Positions 44,358 through 53,705 of a DNA stretch of 64,000 bases are shown one piece after another. Source of the DNA: Paraburkholderia phytofirmans PsJN (GTDB taxonomy: Bacteria > Pseudomonadota > Gammaproteobacteria > Burkholderiales > Burkholderiaceae); assembly GCF_000020125.1 (NCBI RefSeq), contig NC_010676.1:2728001-2792000 (forward strand). The letters are read 5' to 3'. The notes beneath the pieces are model-generated. The model made no database searches. It saw nothing but the letters and a program-made list of their open reading frames with translations, and had not been told where the DNA came from. Made by a program: the position numbers and the translations under genes. Position 1 is the stretch's first letter. Each line of letters begins with the position of its first letter.

Positions 44358-44866
44358 GCACCAGCAGTTACCAGATGCTCGCGGGCATGCTGCGCTTCGT
44401 CTGCCAGAACGGCATGGTAGCGGGCGACAACGTCGCCGATATCCGCGTCCCGCACAAGGGCAACATCGTTCAGAACGTAATCAGCGGCGCATTCGACGTG
44501 CTCGACGGCTTCGACCTGATCCGCGAGCAGAAGGAAGGCATGCGTGCCGTCACGCTCGACCGCGACGAACAGCACGCGTTCGCCCGCTCCGCACTGGCGC
44601 TGCGCTACGACCCGACCGACTCAGAGGCACCGGCCCCTGTCACCGACAGCCAGCTACTTACCCCGCGCCGCTTCGAGGATCGTCGCGACGACCTCTGGAC
44701 CGTCTTCAACCGCGTCCAGGAGAACCTCACCAAGGGCGGCCTGCATGGACGTTCGCGCACGGGTCGCTCGATGTCCACCCGCCCCATCACCGGCATTGAC
44801 CAAAACGTAAAGCTCAACCGCGCCCTCTGGATGCTCGCGGATGCAATGCGCCAGATGAAGGCATAG
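44358..44866 (+). pseudogene. DUF932 plasmid protein, 3' part
   Basis: About 169 codons continuing the 5' fragment: GTSSYQMLAGMLRFVCQNGM, VADIRVPHKGNI, RRDDLWTVFNRVQENLTKGG and a conserved end GIDQNVKLNRALWMLADAM. An open frame runs upstream to 44114 only by crossing the element. Without its first third this piece has no proper start, so the gene is inactive unless the element excises. It is followed by a hairpin and the ParB-like gene, its usual neighbour on plasmids. Confidence 0.88.
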
Positions 44867-44904
44867 CCGCGACAGGGGCGAGAAATCCGCTTCCACTCAA
44901 CATC

Positions 44905-44937
44905 CATCAGGACTCCTCTTCGGGTCGAGTCCTGATG
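44905..44937 (+). promoter_or_regulatory. Hairpin in the DUF932-parB gap
   Basis: CATCAGGACTC and GAGTCCTGATG form an 11-bp perfect stem with an 11-base loop. There is no T-run after it, so it is either a weak terminator/attenuator after DUF932 or an operator-like palindrome in front of the ParB-like gene (start 54 bp downstream). Confidence 0.6.
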
Positions 44938-44990
44938 AAATCCGATAGTGCCCGGCCCGGAACTTTCTTTTCTACATTCTGGAGTCAGTC

Positions 44991-47213
44991 ATGCAAGCCC
45001 AATCCGAAACCTTGACGATAGATACCGCCGAACCCGTGGCCGTGCTCGAATCCCACTTCGGTAACGAGCAGCCCATCGTGACCGTCCGGTATTCCACCCT
45101 GCGGCCTTCGCCACTTAATGCGCGCACGAAACCCCTGTCGGGCATTCCTGGCCTTGCCGCCAATATCCGGGCGAAGGGTCTGCTGCAAAACCTTGTCGTC
45201 CACGAGATAAAGGGATCGCGCGGCAGACAGCGCAAATACGGCGTGTGCGCCGGTCAGCGCCGCGAGGCTGCCCTCGACCTCCTGTTCGAACAGAAAGACA
45301 TCAATGCCGACTACCCGGTCCCCGTACGGATCGTCAGCGAAGGCGAGGCCCTCGCCGTTTCCCTGATCGAAAATACCGAGCGCGAAGGACTCGATCCCTT
45401 CGACGTGCTGCGCGCATACCGGATGCTAGCCGAGGAAGGGCGAAGCGTCGATTACATCGCCGCGCTCTTTTCCGCCTCGCCCCTCACCGTCAGACGGCGC
45501 ATGAAGCTCGCCAGCATATCCCCAAGGCTGTTGGCCCTTTTGCGCGAGGACGCGATCACGCTTGACCAGCTTGCTGCAATCGCCCTCGCGGACAACCACG
45601 AAACGCAGGAACACGTCTGGTTCGATGCAAACGAGTGGCAACGCCAGCCCAACTATCTGCGGCAAGCCATTACGCGGGCCGAAATCGACGCGAGCCGCAG
45701 CCGCCTTGTACGCTTCATTGGCCTTGACACCTACGAGGCGGCAGGCGGATATGTACGCCGTGACCTCTTCAGTGACGACGGGAATGCGGGCTACATCGCC
45801 GATGCCGAACTGCTACAGCGTCTCGTCGCGCAGAAACTCGACGTAGCAGCAGAAGAAGTGCGCGCCGAGGGTTGGGGCTGGACAGAAACCCGCGTCGAGC
45901 GCGACGTGCTGGAGCTTAACCGCTACGGCAAGCTGCGCCCGATCCAGCGCCCCTTTACGGACGACGAGCAGCGCGAGATGGATGCGCTCACCGCACAGCA
46001 GAACGACCTGGTCGGGAAGCTCGAAGCGCTGTCCGAGGACGATGAAAATGCCTACGAGGAAGCGGACCGCCTCGATGCCGAAATCGGACAGGTTAACGCT
46101 GAGATAGCCGCATTCGAAAGCCGCACCCTGGTGTGGGATACAGAGCAAATGGCCGAGGCGGGCGCGTTCGTGATCATCGATCCGCAGGGAAAACTGCTCA
46201 TCGAGCGCGGTCTCGTGCGGCGCGAGAACAGTGCGGCGCTGGACGCGGCGGGTGCGACCGTCACCGGCACGCCGCAGGCGGAAGCGGCGGACCCGGCAGA
46301 CTGTCCTGTTACGAAGATCAAGCCAGTCCACAGCGCGAAACTCTGCCAGCGACTCACCGCGCACCGCACCGTCGCTATCCACGCCGAAATGGTCGCGCAG
46401 CCCGCCGTCGCGCTCGCCGCCCTGTTGCGGCATCTCGTTCCGCAGGCGCTGCCCGAGCACTACGGCTACGCGTCCGCGCGCGACTATCTGGCGCTGTCTG
46501 GCGACAACAATCACGACAGCCTGCTACGCGCGGCGGACGATCTGCCCACCAGTGCTGCATGGAACGCCGTCGAGACACAACGCGCCCGATGGACCGCCGA
46601 ATTGCCCGCGAAACGCACCGACCTGCTGCCGTGGCTCGCGAAGCAGGATCCCGGCACGACGCTGCTCGATCTGCTCGCCTTCTGCACCGGCACCCTGCTC
46701 GACGGCATCGTCGGCGAAGAAAAGCCCCAGGCGATCAGCGCGCTCGCGGGCGCGCTGAACCTGGACATGACCCGATACTGGACGCCGACCCGCGCCACGT
46801 ATTTCGATCATGTCAGCAAGGCGCGCATCGGGGAAGTCGTGTCCGCAGCCGTTTCGCCAAAGGTTGCCGCCGACCTCGGGAAGATGAAGAAGGCCGACGC
46901 CGCTGCCGCCGCCGAACTGCGGCTGGCCAAGGTCACGTGGCTCCCGGAAATCCTCACCGATACGGAAATCCCGGTCACGCCGTCATGGGAAGCTCACGAC
47001 GACGAGGATGGGAACGCCGGGGCGGATGAACACGACCCGGACACCGGCAACGGTTCCGACGACGCGCAGGACGACGGCAGTGCCGGCGAGCCCGAGAGCG
47101 ATCACGGTGGCATCAGCAACACGGTTTGCGATGTGGCCGCGTCTCCCGCCACAGCCGGCACGCAGCCGCCGTGGCCCCTCCCGACCGCTGCCGGACTCGC
47201 GCGTGCTTCATGA
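44991..47213 (+). CDS. ParB/Spo0J-like protein
   Basis: 740 aa, much longer than chromosomal ParB (about 300). Residues 30-130 form the ParB N-terminal fold (RPSPLNARTKPL, ANIRAKGLLQNLVVHE, VCAGQRREAALDLL, and the nucleotide-binding IENTEREGLDPFD). A helix-turn-helix follows (RSVDYIAALFSASPLTVRRR). The long C-terminal part is not recognised and ends in an acidic, disordered tail (from about 46990). CTP-dependent DNA clamping is the family activity. Plasmid proteins of this size often stand with DUF932 and act in gene regulation or maintenance. Ribosome site CTGGAGTCAGTC. Confidence 0.85.
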   Translation: MQAQSETLTIDTAEPVAVLESHFGNEQPIVTVRYSTLRPSPLNARTKPLSGIPGLAANIRAKGLLQNLVVHEIKGSRGRQRKYGVCAGQRREAALDLLFEQKDINADYPVPVRIVSEGEALAVSLIENTEREGLDPFDVLRAYRMLAEEGRSVDYIAALFSASPLTVRRRMKLASISPRLLALLREDAITLDQLAAIALADNHETQEHVWFDANEWQRQPNYLRQAITRAEIDASRSRLVRFIGLDTYEAAGGYVRRDLFSDDGNAGYIADAELLQRLVAQKLDVAAEEVRAEGWGWTETRVERDVLELNRYGKLRPIQRPFTDDEQREMDALTAQQNDLVGKLEALSEDDENAYEEADRLDAEIGQVNAEIAAFESRTLVWDTEQMAEAGAFVIIDPQGKLLIERGLVRRENSAALDAAGATVTGTPQAEAADPADCPVTKIKPVHSAKLCQRLTAHRTVAIHAEMVAQPAVALAALLRHLVPQALPEHYGYASARDYLALSGDNNHDSLLRAADDLPTSAAWNAVETQRARWTAELPAKRTDLLPWLAKQDPGTTLLDLLAFCTGTLLDGIVGEEKPQAISALAGALNLDMTRYWTPTRATYFDHVSKARIGEVVSAAVSPKVAADLGKMKKADAAAAAELRLAKVTWLPEILTDTEIPVTPSWEAHDDEDGNAGADEHDPDTGNGSDDAQDDGSAGEPESDHGGISNTVCDVAASPATAGTQPPWPLPTAAGLARAS

Positions 47214-47978
47214 TGCGCTCGCGTTCGTAAATGGCGACATCAAGGAGGTATGACCCGTGCGGGCAGACGGCAAACTCTCTGCCCGCACCGTATGACTACC
47301 GGAGTAGCGGCCCGCCAGCGCACCCACTATCGCCGCGAGTAGAATCACGATCAGCGCCCCGCCCACCAGCGCGCGGAACACCTTCGTCATCCGTCTCGCG
47401 GCTATCTGGTCAACCTTCGCGGCACGCGCCGCTGCCGCGCTCATCTCCCGCTCAAACAGAGCTACCGCTGCGTCGAGCTGCTGCCGATGCTCACGCAACG
47501 CGACGGCTACCGTGCCCACTACCCGGTTTCCCGCGATGCGCGCAATCTGGTCAGCGGCGCGCCCCACCTGCGTGACCAACGCCTGTTCATTCAGTGCTGC
47601 GAGCTTCGCGCGATACCTCGCCTCGTGTTCAACGGCCATGCGTTCCGCGAGTTCGATGGTCGCCTTGCAGCGCGCGAGCGCGTCGCGGTGCTGCGCCATT
47701 AACGCGTCCGTCGCCTCACGTGCCTCCTCCCGCACCGCGTCGAGTTTACCGTTGCCTACCCGCTCGATGCGCTCCGGCATCGCTTCGTAAAGCCGCGCAT
47801 AGTATTCGAGCACCGCCAGCACCGACCACAGCGCATCGTTGTCGCGCAGATTCAGGGCGACTGACACCCGGCGCATACGCAGCAGGCTCGCGTCGTCCGG
47901 CTTCTCCCCGGTGACGTCATAAAAGAGCCGGGCGAGAGGATCGACAGGACGTCCGCGCCGCGCCCGCCGCTCAGGCAT
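47208..47978 (-). CDS. StbC-like plasmid membrane protein
   Basis: 256 aa. Mostly helical and charged, with one transmembrane segment near the C-terminus (ALVGGALIVILLAAIVGALA). It overlaps the ATPase stop by 8 bp and is the third gene of a unit DNA-binding protein - ParA-type ATPase - this protein. That order matches stbA-stbB-stbC of plasmids such as R388, which affects plasmid position and conjugation. Sequence identity with StbC is not claimed. The 3' end overlaps the end of the ParB-like gene by 6 bp. Confidence 0.6.
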   Translation of the reverse strand: MPERRARRGRPVDPLARLFYDVTGEKPDDASLLRMRRVSVALNLRDNDALWSVLAVLEYYARLYEAMPERIERVGNGKLDAVREEAREATDALMAQHRDALARCKATIELAERMAVEHEARYRAKLAALNEQALVTQVGRAADQIARIAGNRVVGTVAVALREHRQQLDAAVALFEREMSAAAARAAKVDQIAARRMTKVFRALVGGALIVILLAAIVGALAGRYSGSHTVRAESLPSARTGHTSLMSPFTNASAS

Positions 47979-48663
47979 TGCCCGTCACCCCGGCGAACAT
48001 CGCGTCATAGAGCGCCCGCCAGCGCAGCAGTTCCGCGCGCTGCCCGATGGGTAGCGACTCCGCCGCCTTGCGCACCGACAAGCGCTGACTACGCAGATCG
48101 TCCGCCACGCGATCCGCGAGTTCGGGAAAGTCGAGCGACTTGCCCTTCGCCTCGACACTCTTGCGGATCTTTGAGTCCTGATACAGCACGAACCTGTCCG
48201 GTGTGCCGTAGTGGCCATTGCGCACAACATGCGTCATCGCGTCCGGGAAGGTTTCACCGAACTGACGCAGCAGTTCCAGACTATCGCGCTGCCGGTTGAT
48301 CACCCAGAACACGACGAGCCGTCTGCCAAGCTCGCCCAGCGTGCTGGCCAGCGTCGCGCCGTAGCGGGCAACGCCATCCTGGTTGCGGGCTGCCGTGCTG
48401 ACCACCACAACCGCGTCGCGATGCTCGTCGCAATAGTTCACGAAATTGATCCACCCGTCCGCCTCGTCCAGATCGAACGCGGCGCAATCAATCTCGCCCT
48501 GCACGGCCTTCATCACGTCAGGGTTTGCCGTGTCATTCTCAACCAGCACGGGCTGGACGCCGCGCCGCTGCAGATGATCGACCAGCGCGAGCGCGACGAG
48601 GCTCTTGCCAACGCCGCCCTTGCCGCCGCCCACGAGATAGATGGGATTGACTGCCGTATCCAT
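47971..48663 (-). CDS. ParA/MinD-type ATPase, StbB-like
   Basis: 230 aa from the ATG at 48663, with GAGGAG upstream; the longer frame to 49011 overlaps the previous gene. The deviant Walker A GGGKGGVGKS is at residues 12-21. Around residue 60-90 lies DLDEADGWINF and the Walker B-like VVVVSTAA. The protein lacks the helix-turn-helix of large ParA. With the preceding DNA-binding gene it forms an StbAB-like pair that controls plasmid location in the cell and transfer. Confidence 0.78.
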   Translation of the reverse strand: MDTAVNPIYLVGGGKGGVGKSLVALALVDHLQRRGVQPVLVENDTANPDVMKAVQGEIDCAAFDLDEADGWINFVNYCDEHRDAVVVVSTAARNQDGVARYGATLASTLGELGRRLVVFWVINRQRDSLELLRQFGETFPDAMTHVVRNGHYGTPDRFVLYQDSKIRKSVEAKGKSLDFPELADRVADDLRSQRLSVRKAAESLPIGQRAELLRWRALYDAMFAGVTGNA

Positions 48664-48673
48664 CGCGACTCCT

Positions 48674-49135
48674 CTACAGATCGTCGGTGTCGGGCCGGAT
48701 CGCGAATCCGAGTGCACCCTGCATTGGTCCGGATTGCGGTCTGGCTTCCGTCTTTCCCCCATCCTTGCGACCGTGCTTTGTCTGAGACGTCGCATCCTGC
48801 GCGCGCGATTGCGCCGTGAACATCTTCTCAGCACCGGGCGCGCGTGCACCTGATGCTGACCGCACAACACCACCTGCGCTACCGCCTTTCCCGGTCGAGC
48901 GCAGTGCATAGCGAATCGTCCCAGCCGTGATGTCGAGTCCTTGCTGCTGCGCCTGCTCCGCGATTTGCTCCAGCGTATAGCCCTTCGCCTGCGCAGTCCG
49001 CACCCGCACACGCATGTCCTTCATCGCATCGCGCACCGTCACGCCACGTTCGGTATCCGGCTTCTCCGGCAGCGCATCGAGTGCGCGACCAAACGCCTCC
49101 CATTGCGACTTCGTATAGACCTTCGCAACAGGCAT
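48674..49135 (-). CDS. StbA-like DNA-binding protein
   Basis: 153 aa from the ATG at 49135 (AGGAGAG before it; the ATG at 49153 is too close to that site). A helix-turn-helix-like segment is visible: AKGYTLEQIAEQAQQQG followed by DITAGTIRYAL. The C-terminal third is polar and rich in Gln, Lys and Gly. In R388 StbA binds short direct repeats in front of its own operon and keeps the plasmid near the nucleoid. Here GTGCGCAC repeats occur upstream (49180-49300). Confidence 0.62.
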   Translation of the reverse strand: MPVAKVYTKSQWEAFGRALDALPEKPDTERGVTVRDAMKDMRVRVRTAQAKGYTLEQIAEQAQQQGLDITAGTIRYALRSTGKGGSAGGVVRSASGARAPGAEKMFTAQSRAQDATSQTKHGRKDGGKTEARPQSGPMQGALGFAIRPDTDDL

Positions 49136-49910
49136 CGTTACTCTCCTGAACATCGGCTACGCATCGCTGTGACACCATCGTGCGCACGTCCTGAGCACGC
49201 GTCAACGCGGTTTTTGCGCACGACTTGCCCGCGCAGGAACACACCGGCAGCGAAGGGAATGTAGGAGAACAACGCACTTTTTTGCGTATGTGGTGCGCAC
49301 GCGACACGCTTCACCAACGCATCTAGGATGCGCCGGGGTAGCGCTTGCCGCTCACTCCGGAGACCATCACCTTGACGCCGGATTGTGGTTTCGGTTGTGT
49401 CACATGCAGGCACGCAGACTGTACACGCCTAGCCGGGAACTGCTCATGGTGTTTCGCTCTCGTCTGCGCGTTCGATGCTCGCCTCATAGCGCACCGCTTG
49501 AATCGCACCGTCCACATGCTTTCACTCGTTCCGAGCGTTGCATAGGCTCCCAGCACACTCTCTCTCGTTTTGGATTTTCATGCGCCTCGCGAAGCGCATC
49601 GATCAGCACAGATACCCAGCAAACCATTCGCATTTTTGTGAGCACCCAACGCACGGCAGCGCGCACACTTCACACATTGGGTTCGCCACTGGTTCGCAGT
49701 TCATGACGCACTGGTCGCGCATCCCTTAACACATCGATTTACGCAATGCGTTGACTCAGACACAACCCCACGTCGCATCGTCATAGCAAGGAAAGCGCAC
49801 ACCGTTCTCCACGGCACGATCGGCCGTTTACTCGAAGGCAGAAACCTCTGCGCACTGCGTTTACTCTGGACCACAAAAAATGCACAGAAAACAAGGGATG
49901 GCAGGATTGG
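49136..49910. other. 775-bp non-coding region, possible centromere-like or origin region
   Basis: No convincing gene on either strand. The part next to stbA is rich in TGCGCAC motifs (see 49180-49300). The remainder contains many scattered ACGCAC and GCGCAC words but no regular spacing, no clear AT-rich tract and no DnaA box that I can support. A partition site, oriV or oriT is possible. Confidence 0.4.
49180..49300. repeat. TGCGCAC repeats upstream of stbA-like gene
   Basis: TGCGCAC occurs at 49181-49187, 49215-49221 and 49294-49300. The first and third are part of the palindrome GTGCGCAC. They lie 45-165 bp upstream of the StbA-like start, where StbA-type proteins bind repeats in R388. Spacing is uneven, and the word is GC-rich, so chance is not excluded. 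Confidence 0.4.
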
Positions 49911-50282
49911 CTATCGCCGGTTTTGGGCTCCCGCACCGGATTTCCAACTGTGCATGACGTTCATCCGTCGCCAATCAGGTCCTCGGACATAGCGTTCGAT
50001 CACAGCCAGCCCCATGCCGACCGCCCCGTAGTCGCTGTTATTGAGTGGGTCGCGAACGACCAGCATAGTTGGCTGCTTCCGTAGACGATGAGCTTCTCGA
50101 TAAAAGACGTTGGTCGCGGTTTCACCGACCTTGTCCGAGAACCACTGCGCGGTGTCGGTGTCTTCTAATCGTAAGATGATCTGAACCAGGCCTACGTCGA
50201 AGCTCAAGACGTTAGTGTCAGGCAGGGCGACGTCGAGAATCAGAAAACGTAATGCAATCAGAGCGTTGACACGGTATATCAT
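49911..50282 (-). CDS. Hypothetical plasmid protein
   Basis: 123 aa with coding-like composition (LRLEDTDTAQWFSDKVGETA, RKQPTMLVVRDPLNNSDYGA). No family recognised and no transmembrane segment. The C-terminal end is basic. It lies 23 bp after the XRE regulator on the same strand and may be cotranscribed with it, so it could be a target or antagonist of that regulator. Confidence 0.6.
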   Translation of the reverse strand: MIYRVNALIALRFLILDVALPDTNVLSFDVGLVQIILRLEDTDTAQWFSDKVGETATNVFYREAHRLRKQPTMLVVRDPLNNSDYGAVGMGLAVIERYVRGPDWRRMNVMHSWKSGAGAQNRR

Positions 50283-50305
50283 GTCGATTGCCGTCGAATA
50301 CTGCG

Positions 50306-50629
50306 CTATGACCCGGCCTCCAGACTGCGCGCATTCTGCAAAAGGTCGGCTCGCTTTCGCTTTGATAACCTGCCAAAAATCAGAATCAGTTGAGCCAGGT
50401 CAGAGTCTTCAGCATACAGAAAGGCCACCGGCACTTTGAGCACGGTGGCGAGACGACTTGCGAATGTGTGGTCAACCTTATGGACACCCAGTTCATAGCG
50501 GTTAATGCGGGTGCTCGCGACGAATGGATCCAGGCCAGCCTCGATTCCGAGTCGCTTCTGCGATAGCCCGGCCTCCAGGCGAGCCTCCTTCAGTCGCGTT
50601 CCAAAAATCGAAGATGACGCCACAGACAT
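50306..50629 (-). CDS. XRE-family helix-turn-helix regulator
   Basis: 107 aa. The Cro/CI-type fold is clear: IFGTRLKEARLEAGLSQKRL, then IEAGLDPFVASTRINRYELG as recognition helix, then FASRLATVLKVPVAFLYAED. Two related palindromes lie 27-76 bp upstream (50656-50705), so it probably represses itself and perhaps the divergent gene at 50833. Regulators like this control plasmid transfer or toxin-like genes. The target set is unknown. Confidence 0.88.
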   Translation of the reverse strand: MSVASSSIFGTRLKEARLEAGLSQKRLGIEAGLDPFVASTRINRYELGVHKVDHTFASRLATVLKVPVAFLYAEDSDLAQLILIFGRLSKRKRADLLQNARSLEAGS

Positions 50630-50655
50630 TCACTGGTAGCTCGTTATGTACGAAG

Positions 50656-50705
50656 CTACGAATATCGTTGCAAAGCGTCTGCTTAGATACTACGATTATC
50701 GTAGT
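50656..50705. promoter_or_regulatory. Two palindromic operators between the XRE gene and 50833
   Basis: ACTACGATTATCGTAGT (50689-50705) is a perfect 17-bp palindrome around one T. CTACGAATATCGTTG (50656-50670) matches its inner 15 bases at 13 positions. The centres are 34 bp apart, about three helical turns, which would place two dimers on the same DNA face. They are probably the binding sites of the XRE protein. Confidence 0.7.
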
Positions 50706-50832
50706 GTCTACGTGCAACTGGAAGGTTTCTTGAAGCACCCTGTCGCGGCAACCTCGGACACGTGCTACTTCAGGACGGTTGCTGCATGGTTACGGGCCGG
50801 CGCTCAGCGCCCGGAAACGCAGGAAGTGAACG

Positions 50833-51324
50833 ATGCCGGACAAGCGACTGCCGACCGACCTCGGTATTGACCTCAGCGAACGGGACTGCAACCGCCTGCG
50901 CCTGCTCAACGACGAGCTGGCGCAGGCAGAACAGTGGATTTCTCGCCGCAGCAGCGAAATGGTCGCGGCGTATGGTCTTGCTACCGCCCAGACCCGTAAT
51001 ACTGCGCGGCTGGATGAAGACGTGGAATTGATCGCTACAGTACTGTTCCTGCTGCGGAAGGATCATCCTGATTTGGCTCCCGGGCGCCATCGCGTGGTGA
51101 CACGAATCGACATCCCGATCCTTCCCGCGACCCTTCGTGAGAGCGATGCAAATGGTAACGGTACGCGGACGGCCTGGCCATTTCCGGATCGCGGTGAAAA
51201 CTGGTGCCCATTGTTTCTGGAGCTATACGAACGCGCGCTGCAGAAGGACACAGCGAAAGTGCTGAGCATCGGCACGCTATGTATCGACATCGCACTGATA
51301 CAACAACAACTGCGCTCGTGGTAG
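50833..51324 (+). CDS. Hypothetical plasmid protein
   Basis: 163 aa, ribosome site GGAAGTGAACG before ATG. Soluble, helical at the N-terminus (LLNDELAQAEQWISRRSSEM), with LIATVLFLLRKDHPDL in the middle. No family recognised. It is divergent from the XRE regulator across the double operator and may be regulated by it. Confidence 0.62.
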   Translation: MPDKRLPTDLGIDLSERDCNRLRLLNDELAQAEQWISRRSSEMVAAYGLATAQTRNTARLDEDVELIATVLFLLRKDHPDLAPGRHRVVTRIDIPILPATLRESDANGNGTRTAWPFPDRGENWCPLFLELYERALQKDTAKVLSIGTLCIDIALIQQQLRSW

Positions 51325-51467
51325 ACGAGCGGCACGCTAACCATGAGTCAGCTTTTCTAACCACTCATGGCATTCGCTAGAGCGGCGTCTATATTGCATG
51401 AATGGGATATTGAGGCTGTGTGTTTTTCTCGAAACCTGAGCAGCCACGTTTCGCGGGAGGACGTCAT

Positions 51468-51896
51468 ATGACTCTGCTGAAACTTGCGGTCGTAGCTGGC
51501 ATTCTTTTCGGTACGGCCAAGGCAATCCGGCTATGTGGTCGCCACTGCCGGGTTCGTTTCGGCCACAGCTTTTTTACTGCGCGAGGATTCTGGCTCGCCG
51601 CCATCGCGATCAATTTCCTGTGGTGGGGATACTATGCGTGGGCGACGGCCGCACTCCATAACGCGCCGCCGTCAGAAGGACTTGCCCTGATGGCTCTGGG
51701 TATCGCTGCAGCGGCCTGGCTGATCTACGAAAACGTTCACGCAACAAACACCCTATACGGCGTCGTCGGCTCGTCTCTCCAGCTCGTGACGTTTTTTCCG
51801 GTGGCACTCTACGGCCTGCCGCTCCTCGCGATCGCCCTGATTTTCCTGCTCTTCGCGACGTACAAGGGCGTGCCCGTATGGCTTATCGATCTGTGA
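51468..51896 (+). CDS. Small integral membrane protein
   Basis: 142 aa from the ATG at 51468 (GGGAGG at good distance; an ATG at 51420 lacks one). Four hydrophobic stretches are visible: LKLAVVAGILFGTAKAI, FWLAAIAINFLWWGYYAWA, ALMALGIAAAAWLIY and LPLLAIALIFLLFATYKG. No family recognised. Small membrane proteins at this position near transfer genes sometimes act in entry exclusion; there is no direct evidence. Confidence 0.7.
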   Translation: MTLLKLAVVAGILFGTAKAIRLCGRHCRVRFGHSFFTARGFWLAAIAINFLWWGYYAWATAALHNAPPSEGLALMALGIAAAAWLIYENVHATNTLYGVVGSSLQLVTFFPVALYGLPLLAIALIFLLFATYKGVPVWLIDL

Positions 51897-52145
51897 ACCG
51901 CCTGCCGTCGATAACAATCGTGCCTGCATGCTTCGTGTGGTCGCGCTCCGTCTTACGCCAGCACACCCTTCACATCGCCCGCAACTTCGACGTTGTCTTC
52001 GCAAGCGCACGATGGCGGGTGCGCGGCCACACTAGACGCGCCCCCTAAGACCTGCCAACAGCGCCCGACGCGGTGAGCGGATGAGGACACCGGGCCGCGC
52101 GTCGCTCACTTCGCCGATCAGAACGGTGACACCCTCTCGGCCGCG

Positions 52146-53159
52146 CTAGAGTTCGATGTTCGGATCGGGAGCGTCCGGCCGACCATTAGGCTCTGGTGCC
52201 GTCCGATGCTCGCGCATTGGCGCAGGATGCCGCCTCATGTCGGGGACGAGGGCGTCCCGCTGGACCGGCATGGTACGCACGAACTCCACGATGCCGACGG
52301 CCGTCGCGCGGTCTGCACCGGCTGGGGACGCGGCCATTGTCCGCGCCACCTCCCGCCACACTGCAAATGCCTTGCCGTGAGCGTGCCATCCAGCCTGGCG
52401 TTGCTTTTCGCTCGCCACGGCGCGCCAGTACTTCGGCATCTCGCCACGCTCCACCATATGCCTGACGCCCTGTGCCGGATATCGTCGGGTCTCGCCGCGC
52501 GCCCGTCGGGGCGTCGCGTTGGCTTCCACACCGTTCGCGCGTAGCTGCTCGGCGAACCGCTCGCGCCAACGCCGCAGATCCTGCTTTCGCGGATTCAGAC
52601 GCCGGCCATCCGGTCCACGCACCTGCACGCTCAGGTGAACGTGCGGATGCGCCTCATCCTCGTGTGCGGCAAACACATATGCACGCCCATCCCCAAATTC
52701 AACGGCCGCAAAATCCCGGGCCGCGTCCCTCACGGCCTGACGGTTCGTACCCGGCGGCATCGACAGCAGAATGTTGAATACCTCGCGACGGGCGCTCGTT
52801 TCCGGTATCCCCCATCCACCGAATTGCCAGGTCTGCACGAGATCACGTACGGCCTCTGCACCCGCGATCCTATCCCCGTTCTGGTCTTCCAGCTCCACCT
52901 GACCGTTTCGGGAGATATATCGAAGGTGCCGGCGCACCGCGCCGATGCCCTGCGCGCCCGATGCCTTGTTCGTGATCTTGATCATTACCTCCGGCGTGCG
53001 CCCAAGCGTGCGCGCCAGCTGCTCGCGCATTCTCGCGGCCTCGTCTCGCAAGCTCGCCTGCGAGAGGCGCTGCGCCCTCGCGTGCCTGAACGGCTCCTGA
53101 AACAACCGGTCACCCCAGTTCAGAAGCATCGCATCGATGTAGACTTTCGGATAAGGCAT
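52146..53159 (-). CDS. MOBP-type relaxase
   Basis: 337 aa. The histidine motif is seen as HEDEAHPHVHLSVQ (His-x-Asp...His-x-His), the metal site of relaxases that nick oriT. Upstream blocks KITNKASGAQGIGAVRRHL and YISRNGQVELED resemble VirD2/TraI-type relaxases. The catalytic Tyr is probably near the N-terminus. It is the last gene of the transfer operon, one base after the MobC-like gene. The protein lacks a large C-terminal primase or helicase domain; a separate primase is encoded upstream. Confidence 0.85.
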   Translation of the reverse strand: MPYPKVYIDAMLLNWGDRLFQEPFRHARAQRLSQASLRDEAARMREQLARTLGRTPEVMIKITNKASGAQGIGAVRRHLRYISRNGQVELEDQNGDRIAGAEAVRDLVQTWQFGGWGIPETSARREVFNILLSMPPGTNRQAVRDAARDFAAVEFGDGRAYVFAAHEDEAHPHVHLSVQVRGPDGRRLNPRKQDLRRWRERFAEQLRANGVEANATPRRARGETRRYPAQGVRHMVERGEMPKYWRAVASEKQRQAGWHAHGKAFAVWREVARTMAASPAGADRATAVGIVEFVRTMPVQRDALVPDMRRHPAPMREHRTAPEPNGRPDAPDPNIEL

Positions 53160-53160
53160 C

Positions 53161-53697
53161 TCACCGGCTCCATCGATCCAGGTTCGCCCGCATCACATCT
53201 GCCACGACGCGCAGATGCGCATCGATCGCCCCACGAATAGCCTCGATGGCGCCGCTCCCGTCCTGTCCGCCATCTCGTATGTGGCCGCCGCGGGCAAGTT
53301 GTGCAAGCCATCTCCCGATCGAAGCAAGCTGCAGATTGGAATCCGACAGCAGCCGCATCTCGCGCGCGCCAAGCTGGGGTTCGTGCGTCAACTGCGCACG
53401 GATCAGCGCAACGATCCAGCGGTTAGCGGTCAGGCCCGACGCCTCCGCGCGCAAATCAACAGCCTCGAGTTCGGCAGCCGTCAGCCTGACTTCGATCCGG
53501 ATGCGAGGATCGCCGACAGCAGTCCAGCGAACATCCGCGTCGATTTGCAGATCATCATTGCCAGCGTCCGCACGCAGCGCGGCAGCCACCAGTTGCCGCG
53601 CGCCCTCACCAACGGTCAGGCCCCGGCGCACACACCATCGATCCCAATCCCGTCGCATACTGCCAAGTTCGACACACAGGCGCTCGCGTACACGCAT
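53161..53697 (-). CDS. MobC-like relaxosome accessory protein
   Basis: 178 aa. The middle has RIRIEVRLTAAELEAVDLRA, typical of ribbon-helix-helix or MobC-type DNA-binding proteins, followed by LTANRWIVALIRAQL. The C-terminal part (LQLASIGRWLAQLARG) resembles the MobC tail. It should open oriT DNA for the relaxase. It lies tightly between the LPD7 gene (8 bp) and relaxase (1 bp). Confidence 0.72.
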   Translation of the reverse strand: MRVRERLCVELGSMRRDWDRWCVRRGLTVGEGARQLVAAALRADAGNDDLQIDADVRWTAVGDPRIRIEVRLTAAELEAVDLRAEASGLTANRWIVALIRAQLTHEPQLGAREMRLLSDSNLQLASIGRWLAQLARGGHIRDGGQDGSGAIEAIRGAIDAHLRVVADVMRANLDRWSR

Positions 53698-53705
53698 AAC
53701 AGCTC

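Noticed and set aside
46133..47029. 298-codon plus-strand open frame
   Set aside because: Arginine-rich shadow of the ParB-like gene in another frame.
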